NCBI RefSeq assembly: GCF_001039355.2
Contig: NW_019775830.1
Location: 133,657-197,656 of the forward strand
Length of the DNA stretch: 64,000 nt
From: Lingula anatina
Taxonomy: Eukaryota > Brachiopoda > Lingulata > Lingulida > Lingulidae
Reading direction: 5' to 3'
Below the pieces are notes generated by a model, which was given only the letters and a program-made list of their open reading frames with translations, was not told the origin of the DNA and searched no databases. Below, piece after piece: positions 48,438 to 59,329 of the stretch. How positions within the stretch are numbered: position 1 is the first letter of the stretch; each line of letters begins with the position of its first letter. The position numbers and the translations under genes are program-made.

Positions 48438-50964
48438 GGAACGTGTATGTACATGCTCCACATGTGTATGTGTGCTTATACACGCACTGGTAATACTAAG
48501 AATTTCAACTTAACTTGGTTCCTCAGAAACATGTACCAATATTTTATTATTCGATTTTTTTTTTACATCTGGCTGGCACTTTAAATGTTTATTTCTGAAT
48601 CTGGCCATTTATATTGTGTATTGTTAGAATGCGACTAAATGCAGTGTTTAGTGTCTTACCCTGAAATGCGTTTCATTTCATCCAGCGGGTACAATTTATT
48701 ACATTTTTGCCTTTGTTGATTTGCTAACTCTACAGCCTAACTCAAACAGTTATGAGTGGATTTCAATAAAATACTCAGGATTAACTTAGAACCAGTTGAA
48801 TATTGGTTGTGATCCATCAATTAATTATTTAGTAACCATGAGAACTGGGTCGCTTTAGCAGATGAATGCACTCTTTGAGGTGTTACCTGTTTGTAGGTAC
48901 TTCCTATGATAACATCAAAGGACTCCCTCAAGACAGCAGGTTTGCCAGACACAAAGCTGAAAGAAAAAAACACTAATATATATATGGGTATATATTAAGG
49001 GTAGATGCTTAATTTAAACATTTAGTACCATGAAAATATCAAATTACAGATTTAGAAAAAATGTGCCTCGGAAGTGAGAGTAACACGTGTATATCCTACA
49101 TCACTTACTGTTCTCTTCCACCAGGAATGTAACCAATGCCAACTGCCTCAGATACGGGACGAATTAACTTGTCCTTGGTCTCTTGTGGTTGTGCAAAAAA
49201 ATCATCAGCCAATCTAAATATATTGTCAATCTGAAAATACACAGAATTAATAACCTTATATATCTAAATTGAACTATTTCTACCATCCCATGTGAAAATT
49301 ATTTCTAATATTTGACAATAACTCTATTAGGTATATATATATATTGTCTTCTACTGGGTTAAGTATAAGCATCTAACCCAACACAACTTTAATTTGAAAA
49401 CAAAATTTTCCCTTAATATGAATTTTTTGCCTTTTGCTTCAGGGGGGTTCAACTCCCAAGATGGAAGTACGTTGAATGTCTTGATAATTTAACTTTTCTA
49501 CGCGCAGTGCACTTAAAGCGATATGCGCACCGAGTAACCACATATTTTGGCTTTCTTCGTCCCAAATGACCGCATGAAACATGGCACCGGTGCTGACCTT
49601 TATAAAGCCCTGGTTTCATTGCGCATCGGACTGTCAACTCTTTGATATTTTACTCTGAGGCCAGACAATTTCATCTTGCAGCCGTACTCCTTTTACTTAT
49701 TTCACGAGGGAATTGCTCGTATATATACATCTATTCCGTTGGTCTCCGGACCTTTCAATGATTTCATGGATGTCTCACAAGGCGAGACACCACATCCTAT
49801 TTCATTATCAACCTACAGTCGTCTTGGTTCACCTGAACCTTCAACACGAAGGATTCCTGATACCTCTCAAGGCAAGCAGCCCCAGTAGCTAGCCCTCGTT
49901 CATTTATCCATGTATCTTCTGCATTGAATCAAGGGCGCGGTCAAACCATGTACGTCTTCATCATTTTTTTAATAAAGTGGATTTTAGCAAGGGTATGAAC
50001 CGTGACAGAGTCCCCTTATTTGTTCAGGTACACAGAGTCGCCTTAGATTTTGACCCACTTACATCTTGGTCAGGCTAATTCTAACCCCTATAACTATATG
50101 GAGGGCAAACTTTCTGTTGCACGGACCCTCCCTTTCGTTACACCGGTGCCGCCTCAACACATTCTTCTACAACTCCTTGGTCCAGCTTGGCCTAGGACTT
50201 ATTTCAGATGGCCGGCTGTGTGATTAAACCCAAACTCACCATTATCCTTCTGTGTGAGCTGAACCGCCGTGTTTTGACCACCAAAAGTAAGCTAAAACAT
50301 GCTCAAACATTTTTTTTTTTGGGGGGGGGGGGGTGATGAAAAATTGGATACGGTGTACAATAGGTTGGTTATGTTTTTTGTTTGAATGTCTTGGGAGGAA
50401 GAGCATTGATTAACAAAATACATCATATTGGTACATTGTAAATATATAATTAGATAAGGGGGGATAAATATTATACTATATATACTATATATATGTATAT
50501 ATGAATTGCATGTCTGCTGACTGAAAGTCTGCTTAGAAAGCTGAAAAAATCGAAAATTGGGCATAAATCCCATGGAATATGGTGTTGAGGCCTAACATTT
50601 GGCAGAAGTTTAAACGGTCCCCCGGCAAGTATTTCAGCCCAATAAGGTCGAATTCTGTAAACCTTCACCTTGCCGCACTTGTCTGGTGCTTAGAAAAAAA
50701 CTGGCACTTAACTGTAATACAGTAAAACAGTAGTGTTAAAATGCATTAAATTTCGTGATATATGTAATTACTGACCTGGTCTTGGGGAATTCCGTGATTT
50801 TTGATGTATACAAAACCTATGGTGCTGAAGGCTTTGAACACATCGTTTGCCACTTTTTCCAGATCTTTTCTGTCGACTTCATTTTCTTCTTTTGTGATAT
50901 CAAACACCTTAAGATCGATGATTGGTATCCAGCTGAGGTCGCCGTGGCCTTGATCCGTCGTCAT
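41440..50964 (-). CDS. 2-oxoglutarate/Fe(II)-dependent oxygenase, isopenicillin-N-synthase-like family
   Basis: Eight minus-strand exons: 50776-50964 (start ATG 50962-50964), 49109-49230, 48887-48956, 48152-48262, 45776-45881, 43206-43294, 42478-42588 and 41440-41604 (stop TAA). All are GT-AG and phase-consistent. They total 963 bp, which is 320 residues, normal for the family. The N-terminal DIOX_N-like part reads WIPIIDL and GFVYIKNHGIP. The jelly-roll core has the iron ligands H211 and D213 (CAEHTDYGS) and H268 (LHRV), and R279/S281 (RRSLVYF) for the 2-oxoglutarate carboxylate. PGTIVVILDDMMPRWTSDRL is the usual PGxLxxNxGDxxxxWTxxxL block with Asp for Gly. This is probably a soluble oxygenase of unknown small-molecule substrate. 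No break was seen. Confidence 0.93.
41725..41745. repeat. CA microsatellite
   Basis: Short (CA)n tract in the last intron of the oxygenase gene. Confidence 0.85.
41949..42243. mobile_element. MITE with GCATTCAGA ends
   Basis: The left end (ggagggcattcagaacagat) and the complement of the right end (ccaggagtgcattcagagca) are inverted repeats about 295 bp apart. Fragments of the same end occur at about 10189 and 14980. It lies in the last intron of the oxygenase gene. Confidence 0.55.
42246..42468. mobile_element. MITE with TAGATCGATCT-type ends
   Basis: Same family as the elements near 10.3-10.8 kb and 51.7 kb (ggaccccattcccacagat at the left, tgcagtct at the right, with AGATCGATC inside). 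It ends a few bases before exon 42478-42588, so the donor of that exon abuts the element. Confidence 0.6.
42757..42797. repeat. AAT microsatellite
   Basis: (AAT)n tract of about 40 bp in an oxygenase intron. Confidence 0.9.
42931..43190. repeat. 85-bp tandem repeat, three copies
   Basis: The word GTCACAACTA starts at 42931, 43016 and 43101 and reappears as GTCACACCTA at 43186, a period of exactly 85 bp. It lies in the intron directly after exon 43206-43294. Confidence 0.9.
43640..44130 (-). pseudogene. Tc1 transposase C-terminal fragment, left arm
   Basis: Read on minus: ARYRDIFQQNLEPFERGIYR, PDANPIEHMWDELGCAIQRR and MPRRLAAIIQARCGHTRY, with an internal stop between the second and third blocks. 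It lacks the DNA-binding domain and the first catalytic Asp, so it cannot be an active transposase. Confidence 0.85.
44186..44665 (+). pseudogene. Tc1 transposase C-terminal fragment, right arm
   Basis: Mirror of the left arm: ARYRDILKQNLEPFGRGIYR, PDANPIEHMWDELGCAIQRR and MPRRLAAIIQARGGHIRY, again with an in-frame stop after ERRDAL. A few substitutions separate the two arms. Confidence 0.85.
45937..45976. repeat. TC microsatellite
   Basis: A (CT)n tract with one interruption, followed by an ACAC-rich stretch, just upstream of exon 45776-45881 on the minus strand. Confidence 0.9.
46930..47000 (+). repeat. tRNA-derived sequence (SINE head candidate 1)
   Basis: Contains an exact Pol III B box GGTTCGAGACC at 46980-46990 and an A-box-like TGGCTCCGTGG about 40 bp before it. 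It does not fold into a full tRNA as far as I can judge, so it is taken as a tRNA-derived SINE or tRNA pseudogene. Confidence 0.45.
47095..47205 (+). repeat. tRNA-derived sequence (SINE head candidate 2)
   Basis: GGCGCAGTCGGTAGCG resembles an A box, and GAGTTCGAATCCCGG matches a B box about 65 bp later. The spacing is too wide for a plain tRNA, which fits a degenerate SINE head or a tRNA with an insertion. Confidence 0.4.
48405..48440. repeat. CG/TG microsatellite
   Basis: GCGCGCGCG followed by (GT)n in an oxygenase intron. Confidence 0.9.
49440..50330. repeat. Unclassified repeat-like segment in the first oxygenase intron
   Basis: The stretch around 49657-49760 (ctgaggccagacaat, then ttggtctccggacctttca) matches a shorter diverged copy at about 54365-54465. 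No open frame of useful length. It could be a remnant of a retroelement, but no protein was recognised. A G homopolymer lies at about 50322-50332. Confidence 0.4.
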
Positions 50965-53900
50965 TTTTGTGATCAGCAGTCGGACTGACTATATGCGCTT
51001 TTAAGTGCTATAGCTGTCACGCCCAAGGACGCCGCAAGAAACAAATATATGGCAGTGGGTCTTTTCGTGCACTGTACATCGCATGGCAAATGTAATGCTC
51101 TGTTGCACATAGCGTAAAGACGTACGTACGAGTATATATTATGCGACAAGGTATTAAAATGAAGATGCAAGCAGCGTATGAAATTGTTTTTGAACATGTT
51201 CAAAACATTCTAAAATACACCAACCTTTGCTGCGTTTACGACATAAAAAAATGGAAACCTAAAATTCCAAAGTGAGCGTACAGCAACATCCCTGATAATA
51301 GGAATATCATTTATCTAAGTTTCAAGTTCCTCACTCTAATGATCTAGAATATTTCAGCAGAAATTACAATGAGAAAAGAATTTAGAATCAACCACCACCA
51401 GGAACACCCCAGCTCAGAAGTGTCCCCTCAGAGATGGCGGGAATTGCCAACAAACAGACAGTCAAGGGGCACACGGGCGGGTGGGATAACATTAACCCCG
51501 ACTTCTGTCACATCAGTGCTTGAAGTGCTGGTCTTTGTTTATTCATTCGTACATACGTTCAGGGACGAGCATCCTTCTATTTGACTCAAGTTTAATCTGC
51601 GAATGATGTCTCAATAGTAAAAACCAATACGAATAATTTTTTTAATATATGAATAAAAGGATGTACATGTATGTGGGTTCTCCCGCCCCCCCGGTCAAGA
51701 AATGCCTGTGTTTTTCAAATGTATGTTTAAAGTGTTTCTGATCTTTGAGACCATTCCCAGAGAATATCGTACTAACTTTGGATCGAACTATCTCCGAGAG
51801 GATTCTCGCTTAATTTCAATTAACTTAGATGTTTGCCTCGCCTGCTGAGGCTGATGGGGATAATTAACTAGCGTTTAGCAGCTTTAGTGGGCGTCCCAGA
51901 CGTCTAAGCCGCTTGGGATGAAAACAATTTAGCGAGGGACCCCGTGGAAATGGACCGATCCTGTTAGATCGATCTAGGGATGGGAACCCAGTCTTTGTCT
52001 TGGAATAAATAAGAGGTTTGTGTTCTTTGACAATATATGTATCAAAAACAATAAGCGACTGACACGTATATAGCAAATTTTTAACATTTGGCATTTTAAT
52101 ACCATACAACAAGCAAATGAAGTGACGGACCCGGCGTGACAGCAAGTTCCTACATATCTTAGAAGGAATGTATCAACCTAAAGTCAGTAAATCAACAATC
52201 ATGTGAAATTCATTTGTGCAAATGAAGGCTTACTTTCCCCTCGCATATATTATCTTTGAAATAAGGCAATTACTATAAGGAGAAACAAGTACAAGAACAA
52301 AGTTAAATATGTTTAAAAGTTTGCCGCCCATGCAAAGAAAAAGAAAACCAGAAAAAGAAAATTATACATGCTGGTGTAGATCATTTACATTTCGGTCCGG
52401 ACCCCACCCGGTTAGATCAAAGGTTAAGCTCTATAAAACCTAGTATCATATGGCTTACCTGTAATACAATGAATCGTTTTAAGATATAGTAAAAGCCGAT
52501 TTGCAGTCTGGGGGATACTATATCTGCATGATAGATGCCTAAAACTGATGTAAGGTGTCCGCCCAAGTATTTTTAAGTAATCAGAATTTAGGAATGACTC
52601 TGATGGACTATGACGGTTTCTTCATATGCTTTATATGAAATTCATCTCGTAAGACTTTCAATACATTTTGCAATATGTTTTTTTAATATTTAAAACATTT
52701 TTCATGACGGTTTTCAATGAGAGGTGCAACACACAATTCAAGAGAGAGCTGGAGTCCTTTCCTTGGCATTTGTACAGCTTATATAACGTACGAGTTTGAG
52801 TGTCCCATTGAAAAATTTAATATTATTCGATGGAGCAAAGTCAACTGGAATGGAATTATTTTCTCCTAGGGGACGACACTGTATATATTGTGCTAGTTGT
52901 GCTATTGGTAAGAACTGTTGGTAAGTTACGACAGTTGTTCATTCGACCAGTCAGCGCAGGCCAGTCGACACGGAAATAATTATTTTTGTCTTTCGTTTTT
53001 GTTTTTGGTTATTGTCGTTTAAATTTGTTAAGTATACATGGCTGTTTTTATATTATAACTACGTTTGTTTTTGCTGCAGTGACAATATTCACTTTTTCAA
53101 TTTTTGTTACAAAGCCAGTATGTGTGTGTTAGTCTGTAGGCCTACAGTGTACATGCATTTGTGTGTGTTGTTCCCTGTTAGTATGTTTACGATTATGAGC
53201 TTATGTATGAATACTTATGTGAATGATAATATTTTTATGTTGTTTAATTTTCAGAAATTGCCAGTGCAAATTTGGGTGTAATTTATGTTAATTAATATAT
53301 TGAATAAATGGTTTTGATCAATAAGAGCTCTTTGGGATGTGGTATCCTGGTGATTCCTTTTTGTATATAAAAAGGAGCGGTGATACAGATGTTGGCGAGG
53401 AGAGGCTCTCCCGCGTTTATGAGGTATTTATTTATTTATTTATATTGTGGTTTGTTGTAAATGATTGAAGATGGTTTGAAATAAAACTCGTGTGCCAACT
53501 GAGTCCATATGCACTTTATATGTAGTTTGTGTTGTTTAATTCTTGATGTTTTGCAATGTCGGTTATTGTCTAGGAGAATTGCAAGCTGAAAATGTTGTTG
53601 TTTTAAATAATAGTCATAAGAAACTTAAGATAACTTCCCAAACTCGAAACACCTGTCACCCATGGCAATCAACTTTCAGATTTAGTTAGGCCAAAATGAC
53701 CTTCACCTATTAGGTCAAAATGACCTTCACCTATTATTTAGGCCCCTTCATGTATACCTAACCATCGCCGTGTCTTGCACCTATAGCTCTTTACCGGATA
53801 ATGAAAAACAATTTATTCTCTAGCACGGAAGCATTTGAAAAGAGTAATAGCTATATAATGTAAACTTTGCTGCAGTATTATGGTTTTAGCAAATAAAATT

Positions 53901-54335
53901 GAATGCTGATTATTGATTCCTTTTTTATGATAGACTCTATTTGAACATGCATTTCTAGCATAAATATGTAATTCATAGAATGTGCAAATAAAAAAGATGA
54001 GGGTTTTCCTAATTTTGATCATGAATATTACTCTTTAGAGAGTGGATATACCCCCTCTATTATTTTGGAAGGGGAGCTAATGAGTATCCTACTCTCTACC
54101 TCTTGCTTATTGTCTTTTGAATGGATATTTCCAAATACAAAATTTGATACCCTCGAGTTGTGTGTAAAAAACTGTAAATACTTGTACTTTAATTTAAGAT
54201 TTCATCTCTGGCACGCACAAGTTCCATTGGCACTCGTCTCAAACATCATAGTTCACAAATGTAGCTTATAGAAATAACACTGTTTGAGAGCACATGTTTT
54301 ATCTAAATCAGTGTCGGCTAATGGCAGATTTTGAA

Positions 54336-54360
<25 letters not shown>
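50495..54360. repeat. 3.8-kb duplicated block, copy 1
   Basis: Matches 55470-59318 through most of its length, starting near gaattgcatgtctgct and ending in the CA microsatellite at about 54336. It contains oxygenase exon 1 (50776-50964). In copy 1 the piece at about 51170-52125 is in opposite orientation to copy 2 and contains an extra MITE (51748-51994). Confidence 0.85.
51748..51994. mobile_element. MITE with TAGATCGATCT-type ends, 3-bp TTG duplication
   Basis: The paralogous block (read in inverse at about 56400-56425) has the uninterrupted site gtgtttctgatctttgtctt. Here that site is split by a 247-bp element starting AGACCATTCCC and ending GGGAACCCAGTCT, with TTG on both sides. This gives an empty-site comparison within the window. 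Confidence 0.7.

Positions 54361-54362
<2 letters not shown>
54336..54362. repeat. CA microsatellite ending duplicated block 1
   Basis: (CA)n tract; the counterpart in block 2 is at about 59285-59318. Confidence 0.9.
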
Positions 54363-54366
<4 letters not shown>

Positions 54367-54399
54367 TGAGGCTAGACAATCTTTTCTCCCAGCCGTTCA

Positions 54400-55470
54400 C
54401 TTATTTATTATTTGCACACATATGCCGCCGGCATCTATTCACTTGGTCTCCGGACCTTTGACCGATTTGACCGCTGCCGGTCTCGGATTTCCTGTTATGG
54501 ACACGACACAAGTTCAATAGGTTTGTAAGCTCTATAGTTTCCCTTTTATTAAATGGTATAATGGTGATACACGGTTTCCTTCCCCACTTCATACAACTTC
54601 ATACAGTTTCCGTTTCATGTGCAAAACACCTTGTTCTATATAATTGTTTGTCCTAACAAGGAATTATAATGACAAGACAAAATATACTCTCTGACCATAG
54701 GGTTTGCCTGTGTAGTCTCTTATAGAATTGTTGAATCGATACCTGTGGCAGCCAATATAGCCAAACAGAACGCGTTCCCCACCAGACATGCCCTTTTGTC
54801 GTTTCCGATATAGAGACCAAAAATATATTTTGAGGTCATATGATGTAATGCGTTGTCGCCCAAGTGTTCTTGAGTTATTTGGCGGCTTCTTTGTACAACA
54901 ACGATATAAAGCAAATAACTTCACAATTATAAGTAATTAAAGTTTACGTGCATCGTGAAATAGTGCAGCATTGGATCCAACTAAGAGAAGAAATTAGTAT
55001 ATACGCGATCAGAATTGAGACCTTAAGGCTTAAGTCCCCTCCACACCTTTTGGAATCAGCAGGAATCAAGCAGAACCAGCCGAAATGAGTAAATTTAAAA
55101 ATTCGTACCACATTCGGGAAGAAATTTCAAATTGACCTAAATTCTTGTAAGAATGCCGTTGGAAAACTCAGAATGCGCTTGAATCCGCTGTGAGTGGGGG
55201 AGAGAGGGCGATTTCACACCAAGGTGCTGCGTAACACACATCCTTGGCCGCGTTTACGTACTGTATTTTAAAATAGATGTAAAGATAAGGTCAAACCAAG
55301 GAGTTCTATGAGTCTACACTCGACTTCTGACATTCATCACGTCAATGGAAAACTCCTAAGCTTGCATTTTGATCATATGCAGTTTGGGCTTAATAAGGTC
55401 ACCACTCATTGCGATGCAGTATAGGCCTACTTAGGTCACGAATGCAATTTCGTTGTCTAGTACTTATACA
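54400..55470. other. Spacer between the two duplicated blocks
   Basis: About 1.1 kb with a diverged copy of the 49657-49760 repeat at the left. The remainder shows no exon. Confidence 0.5.
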
Positions 55471-55511
55471 GAATGAATTGCATGTCTGCTTACTGAAAGT
55501 CTGCTTCGACA

Positions 55512-55900
55512 GGCCTCCCCAACTACCAGACTAGGCACCGAATGATCCAGAATTCACCGGTAGATCAGACCACACTACCCGTTTTCAAGGTGTGTATCAG
55601 ATCGTATTACACAGTATCATACCCTGAACAAATTTTGAGTGGTGATGCAATGCTTTTCAACCCCGCTGAGAATCGTCACTATCACATCGCGTACTAGGCA
55701 AGAGCGGTGTCGCGTCTGATACTGTGTAATGCGATCTGACCTTATTGGGCTGAAATACTTGCCTGGGGACACTGAACTTCTGCCAAATGTTAGGCCCCAA
55801 CACCAAATTTCAAGGGATTTATGCCCAATTTTCGATCTTTTCAGCTTTCGAACAGGCCTACCTAACTACCAGACTCGGCACCGAATGATCCAGAAGGTCT
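55512..55900. mobile_element. Rearranged ACAGGCCT-type MITE with an inverted flank
   Basis: ACAGGCCT ends occur at 55512 and 55854 in the same orientation instead of facing each other. Between them, about 55740-55852 is the reverse complement of the sequence at about 50530-50640. This fits an insertion followed by inversion of one end plus about 110 bp of flank. Confidence 0.65.
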
Positions 55901-56016
55901 GTTAACCTTCACCTTGCTGCACTTGGTTGGTGCTTAGAAAAAAACTGGCACTTAACTGTAATACAGTAAAACAGAAGTATAATGCATTCAAGTTCATGAT
56001 ATATGTATATACTGAC

Positions 56017-56205
56017 CTGGTCTTGGGGAATTCCGTGATTTTTGATGTATACAAAACCTATGGTGCTGAAGGCTTTGAACACATCATTTGCCAACTTTTC
56101 CAGATCTTTTCTGTCGACTTCATTTTCTTCTTTTGTGATATCAAACACCTTAAAATCAATGATTGATATCCAGCTGAGGTCGCCGCGGCCTCGATCCGTC
56201 GTCAT
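56017..56205 (-). CDS. Second copy of oxygenase first exon
   Basis: A 189-bp open exon with the same start and the same donor (gtcagt) as 50776-50964. The 63 residues differ at five positions (for example WISIIDF for WIPIIDL); GFVYIKNHGIPQDQ is unchanged. No further oxygenase exons follow it before the first copy, so it is either an alternative first exon that splices to 49230 in the same phase, or a stranded partial duplication. Confidence 0.6.
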
Positions 56206-59200
56206 TTTTGTGATCTGCAGTCGGACTGACTGCACCCGCCTTTAAGGGCTTTAGCTGTCACGCCCAAGGAATGCCGCATGAAAAAATTGCTTGTTGTATA
56301 ATATCAAAATGCCAAAAGCTAAAGGTTCGCTATATACGCCTCAGCCGCCTGGTGCTTGTAATACATATAATGCCAAAGAACAAGAACTTCTTATCTACTC
56401 CAAGACAAAGATCAGAAACACTTTAAACATACATTTGAAAAATACAGGCAGTTTTTGGCCAGGGGCGGGAGAACCCACATGCATGTACATTCTTTTATTT
56501 ATATATTAAAATTTTTATTCTTATTGATAGTTTTTACCAGTGCATTCGTAGATTAAACTAGAGTCAGTTAATTGAAGGATGCTTGTCCCTGAACGTACAA
56601 TATACGAATGAATACACAAAGACCAGTTCTTCAAGCACTGATGTGACAGAAGTCGGGGTCCATGGTATGCCACCCGTACGTTTGTCCCTGCGTATGTCTG
56701 TTTGTTGGCAATTTCCTCTATCTCCCCTTAGACCTTCTGAGTAGGCACTTCTGAGCTGGGGTGTTTCTGGTTGTGGTTGATTCTAAATTCTTTTCACACT
56801 GTAATTGCCGCAGAAATACTCTAGATCATTAGAGTTAGGAAGTTGAAACTTAGAGAAATGATAGTCCTATCATCTGGGATGTGCATGCATGGTCACTGTA
56901 AATTTAGGTTTCCTTTTTCTTACGTCGTATGGCAAAGGTTGGTGTATTTTAGCATGCCCGGAAAATGTTTTGAACACGGACCCGGTGTGGCAGCAAGTTC
57001 CTACATATCAAAGAAGGAATGTATCAACCTAAAGTCAGTAAATCAACAATCAAGTATAATTCATTTGTGCAAATGAAGGCTTACTATCTCCTCGCATATA
57101 GTCTTCGAAATAAGGCAATTACTATAAGGAGAAACAAGGGCAAGAACAAACTTAATGTTTTTAAAAGTTTTCTGCCTATGCAAAGAAAAAGAAAACCAGA
57201 AAAAGAAAATTACACAAAATTACAGAAAATTACATTGCTGGTGTAGATCACTGATATTTCGGAACGGACTTCACCCTGTTAGATCAAAGGTTAAGCTCTA
57301 TAAAACATTTTATCATATGGCTTACCTGTAATACACCGAATTGTTTTCAGGTATTGTAAAAGTCGATTTGCAGTTTGGGGGATACTTAATCTGCATGATA
57401 GATTCCTAAAACTGATTAAAGTTGTCCTCTACTGCTAGCATGCCCAGTATTTTCAAGTAATCAGAATTTAGGAATGACTCACATGGACTATGACGGTTTC
57501 TTCATATGCCTTATATGAAATTCATATCGTAAGACTTTCAATACATTTTGCAATATGTTTTTTTTTTAATATTTAAAACATTTTTCATGACGGTATTCAA
57601 TGAGAGGTGCAACACACAATTCAAGAGAGAGCTGGAGTCCTTTCCTTGGCATTTGTACAGCTTATATAACGTACGAGTTTGAGTGTCCTATTGAAAAAAT
57701 TCAATTCTGTTCGATGGAGCAAAGTCAACTGGAATGGAATTATTTTCTCCTAGGGGGCGACACTGTATATATTGTGATAGTTGTGCTATTGGTAAGAACT
57801 GTGGGTAAGTTACGACAGTTGTTCATTCGACCAGTCAGCGCAGGCCAGTCGACACGGAAATAATTATTTTTGTCTTTCGTGTTTGTTTTTGGTTATTGTC
57901 GTTTGGATTTGTTAAGTATATATGATTGTTTTAACATTATAAATACATTTATTTTTGCTTATAATTTTCATTTTTTTCAGTTTTTGTTACAAAGCATGTG
58001 TGTATTGGTGTGTAGGCCTACAGTGTACATGCATTTGTGTGTCTTGTTCCATGTTAGTATGTTTACGATTATGAGCTTATGTCTGAATACCTATGTGAAT
58101 AATGATACTTTTATGTTGTTTAATTTTCAGAAATTGCCAGTGCTAATTGGGGTGCAATTAATATTAATTAATATATTAAATAAATTGTTTTGATCAATAA
58201 GAGCTGTTTGGAAGGTGGTTTCCCTGTGTTTCCCTGTATATGGGAGAGATGATCTCGGAAGAGCTGTTTGGGATGTGGTATCCTGGTGATTCCTTTTTGT
58301 ATTTAAAAAGGAGCGGTGATACAGATGTTGGCGAGGAGAGGCTCTCCCGCGTTTATGATGTATTTATTTATTTAATTAATTATTTATTTATATTTTGGTT
58401 TGTTGTAAATGATGGAAGATGGTTTGAAATAAAACTCGTGTGCCAGCTGAGTCCATATGCACTTTATATGTTGTTTGTGTTGTTTAATTCTTGGTGTTAT
58501 GCAGTGTCGGTTATTGTCTAGAAGAATTACAAGCTGAAAACGTTGTTTTAACAAATAGTCATAAGAAACTAAAGGTAACTTCCCAAACTCGAAACACCTG
58601 TCACCCATGGCAATCAACTTTCAGATTTAGTTAGGCCAAAATGACACTCACCTATAAGGTCAAAATGACCTTCACCTATTATTTAGGCCCCTTCATGTAT
58701 ACTGTACCTAACCATCGCCGTGTCTTGCACCTATAGCTCTTTACCGGATAATGAAAAACAAATTATTCTCTAGCACGAAAGCATTTGAAAAGAGTAAAAG
58801 CTAATGTAAACTTTGCTACAGTATTATGGTTTTAGCAAATAAAATAAAATGCTGACTATTGATTCCTTTTTGTGATAGACCCTATTTGTACATGCATTTC
58901 TAGCATAAAATGTGTAATTCATGGAATGTGCAAACAAAAAAAGATGAGGGTTTTCCTCATTTTGATCACGAAGATTACTCTTTAGAGAGTGGATATACCC
59001 CCTCTATTTTGTTTTTGGAGGGGGAGCTAATGAGTATCCTACTCTCTACCCCTTGCTTATTGTCTTTTGAATGGATATTTCCAAATATAAAATTTGAAAC
59101 CCTCGAGTTGTGTGTAAAAAACTGTAAATACTTGTACTTTAATTTAAGATTTCATCTCTGGCACGCACAAGTTCCATTGGCACTCGTCTCAAACATCATA

Positions 59201-59281
59201 GTCCACAAATGTAGCTTATAGAAATAACACTGTTTGAGAGCACGTTTTATCTAAATCAGTGTCGGCTTATGACAGATTTTG

Positions 59282-59318
<37 letters not shown>

Positions 59319-59329
59319 TACTAATTTAA

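Larger units (their letters stand above)
55470..59318. repeat. 3.8-kb duplicated block, copy 2
   Basis: Counterpart of 50495-54360. It carries a second oxygenase first exon (56017-56205), an insertion of the ACAGGCCT MITE at its left side with a local inversion (about 55740-55900), and an inverted internal piece at about 56275-56985. Confidence 0.85.

Noticed and set aside
49440-49960. A retroelement remnant
   Set aside because: A repeat is likely because a second copy exists near 54.4 kb, but no polymerase, integrase or terminal repeat was seen, so no class was assigned.
57870-59221. Several Cys/Leu-rich plus-strand frames repeated between 53 and 59 kb
   Set aside because: They differ by frameshifts between the two duplicated blocks, look like AT-rich intergenic translation, and have no splice support.
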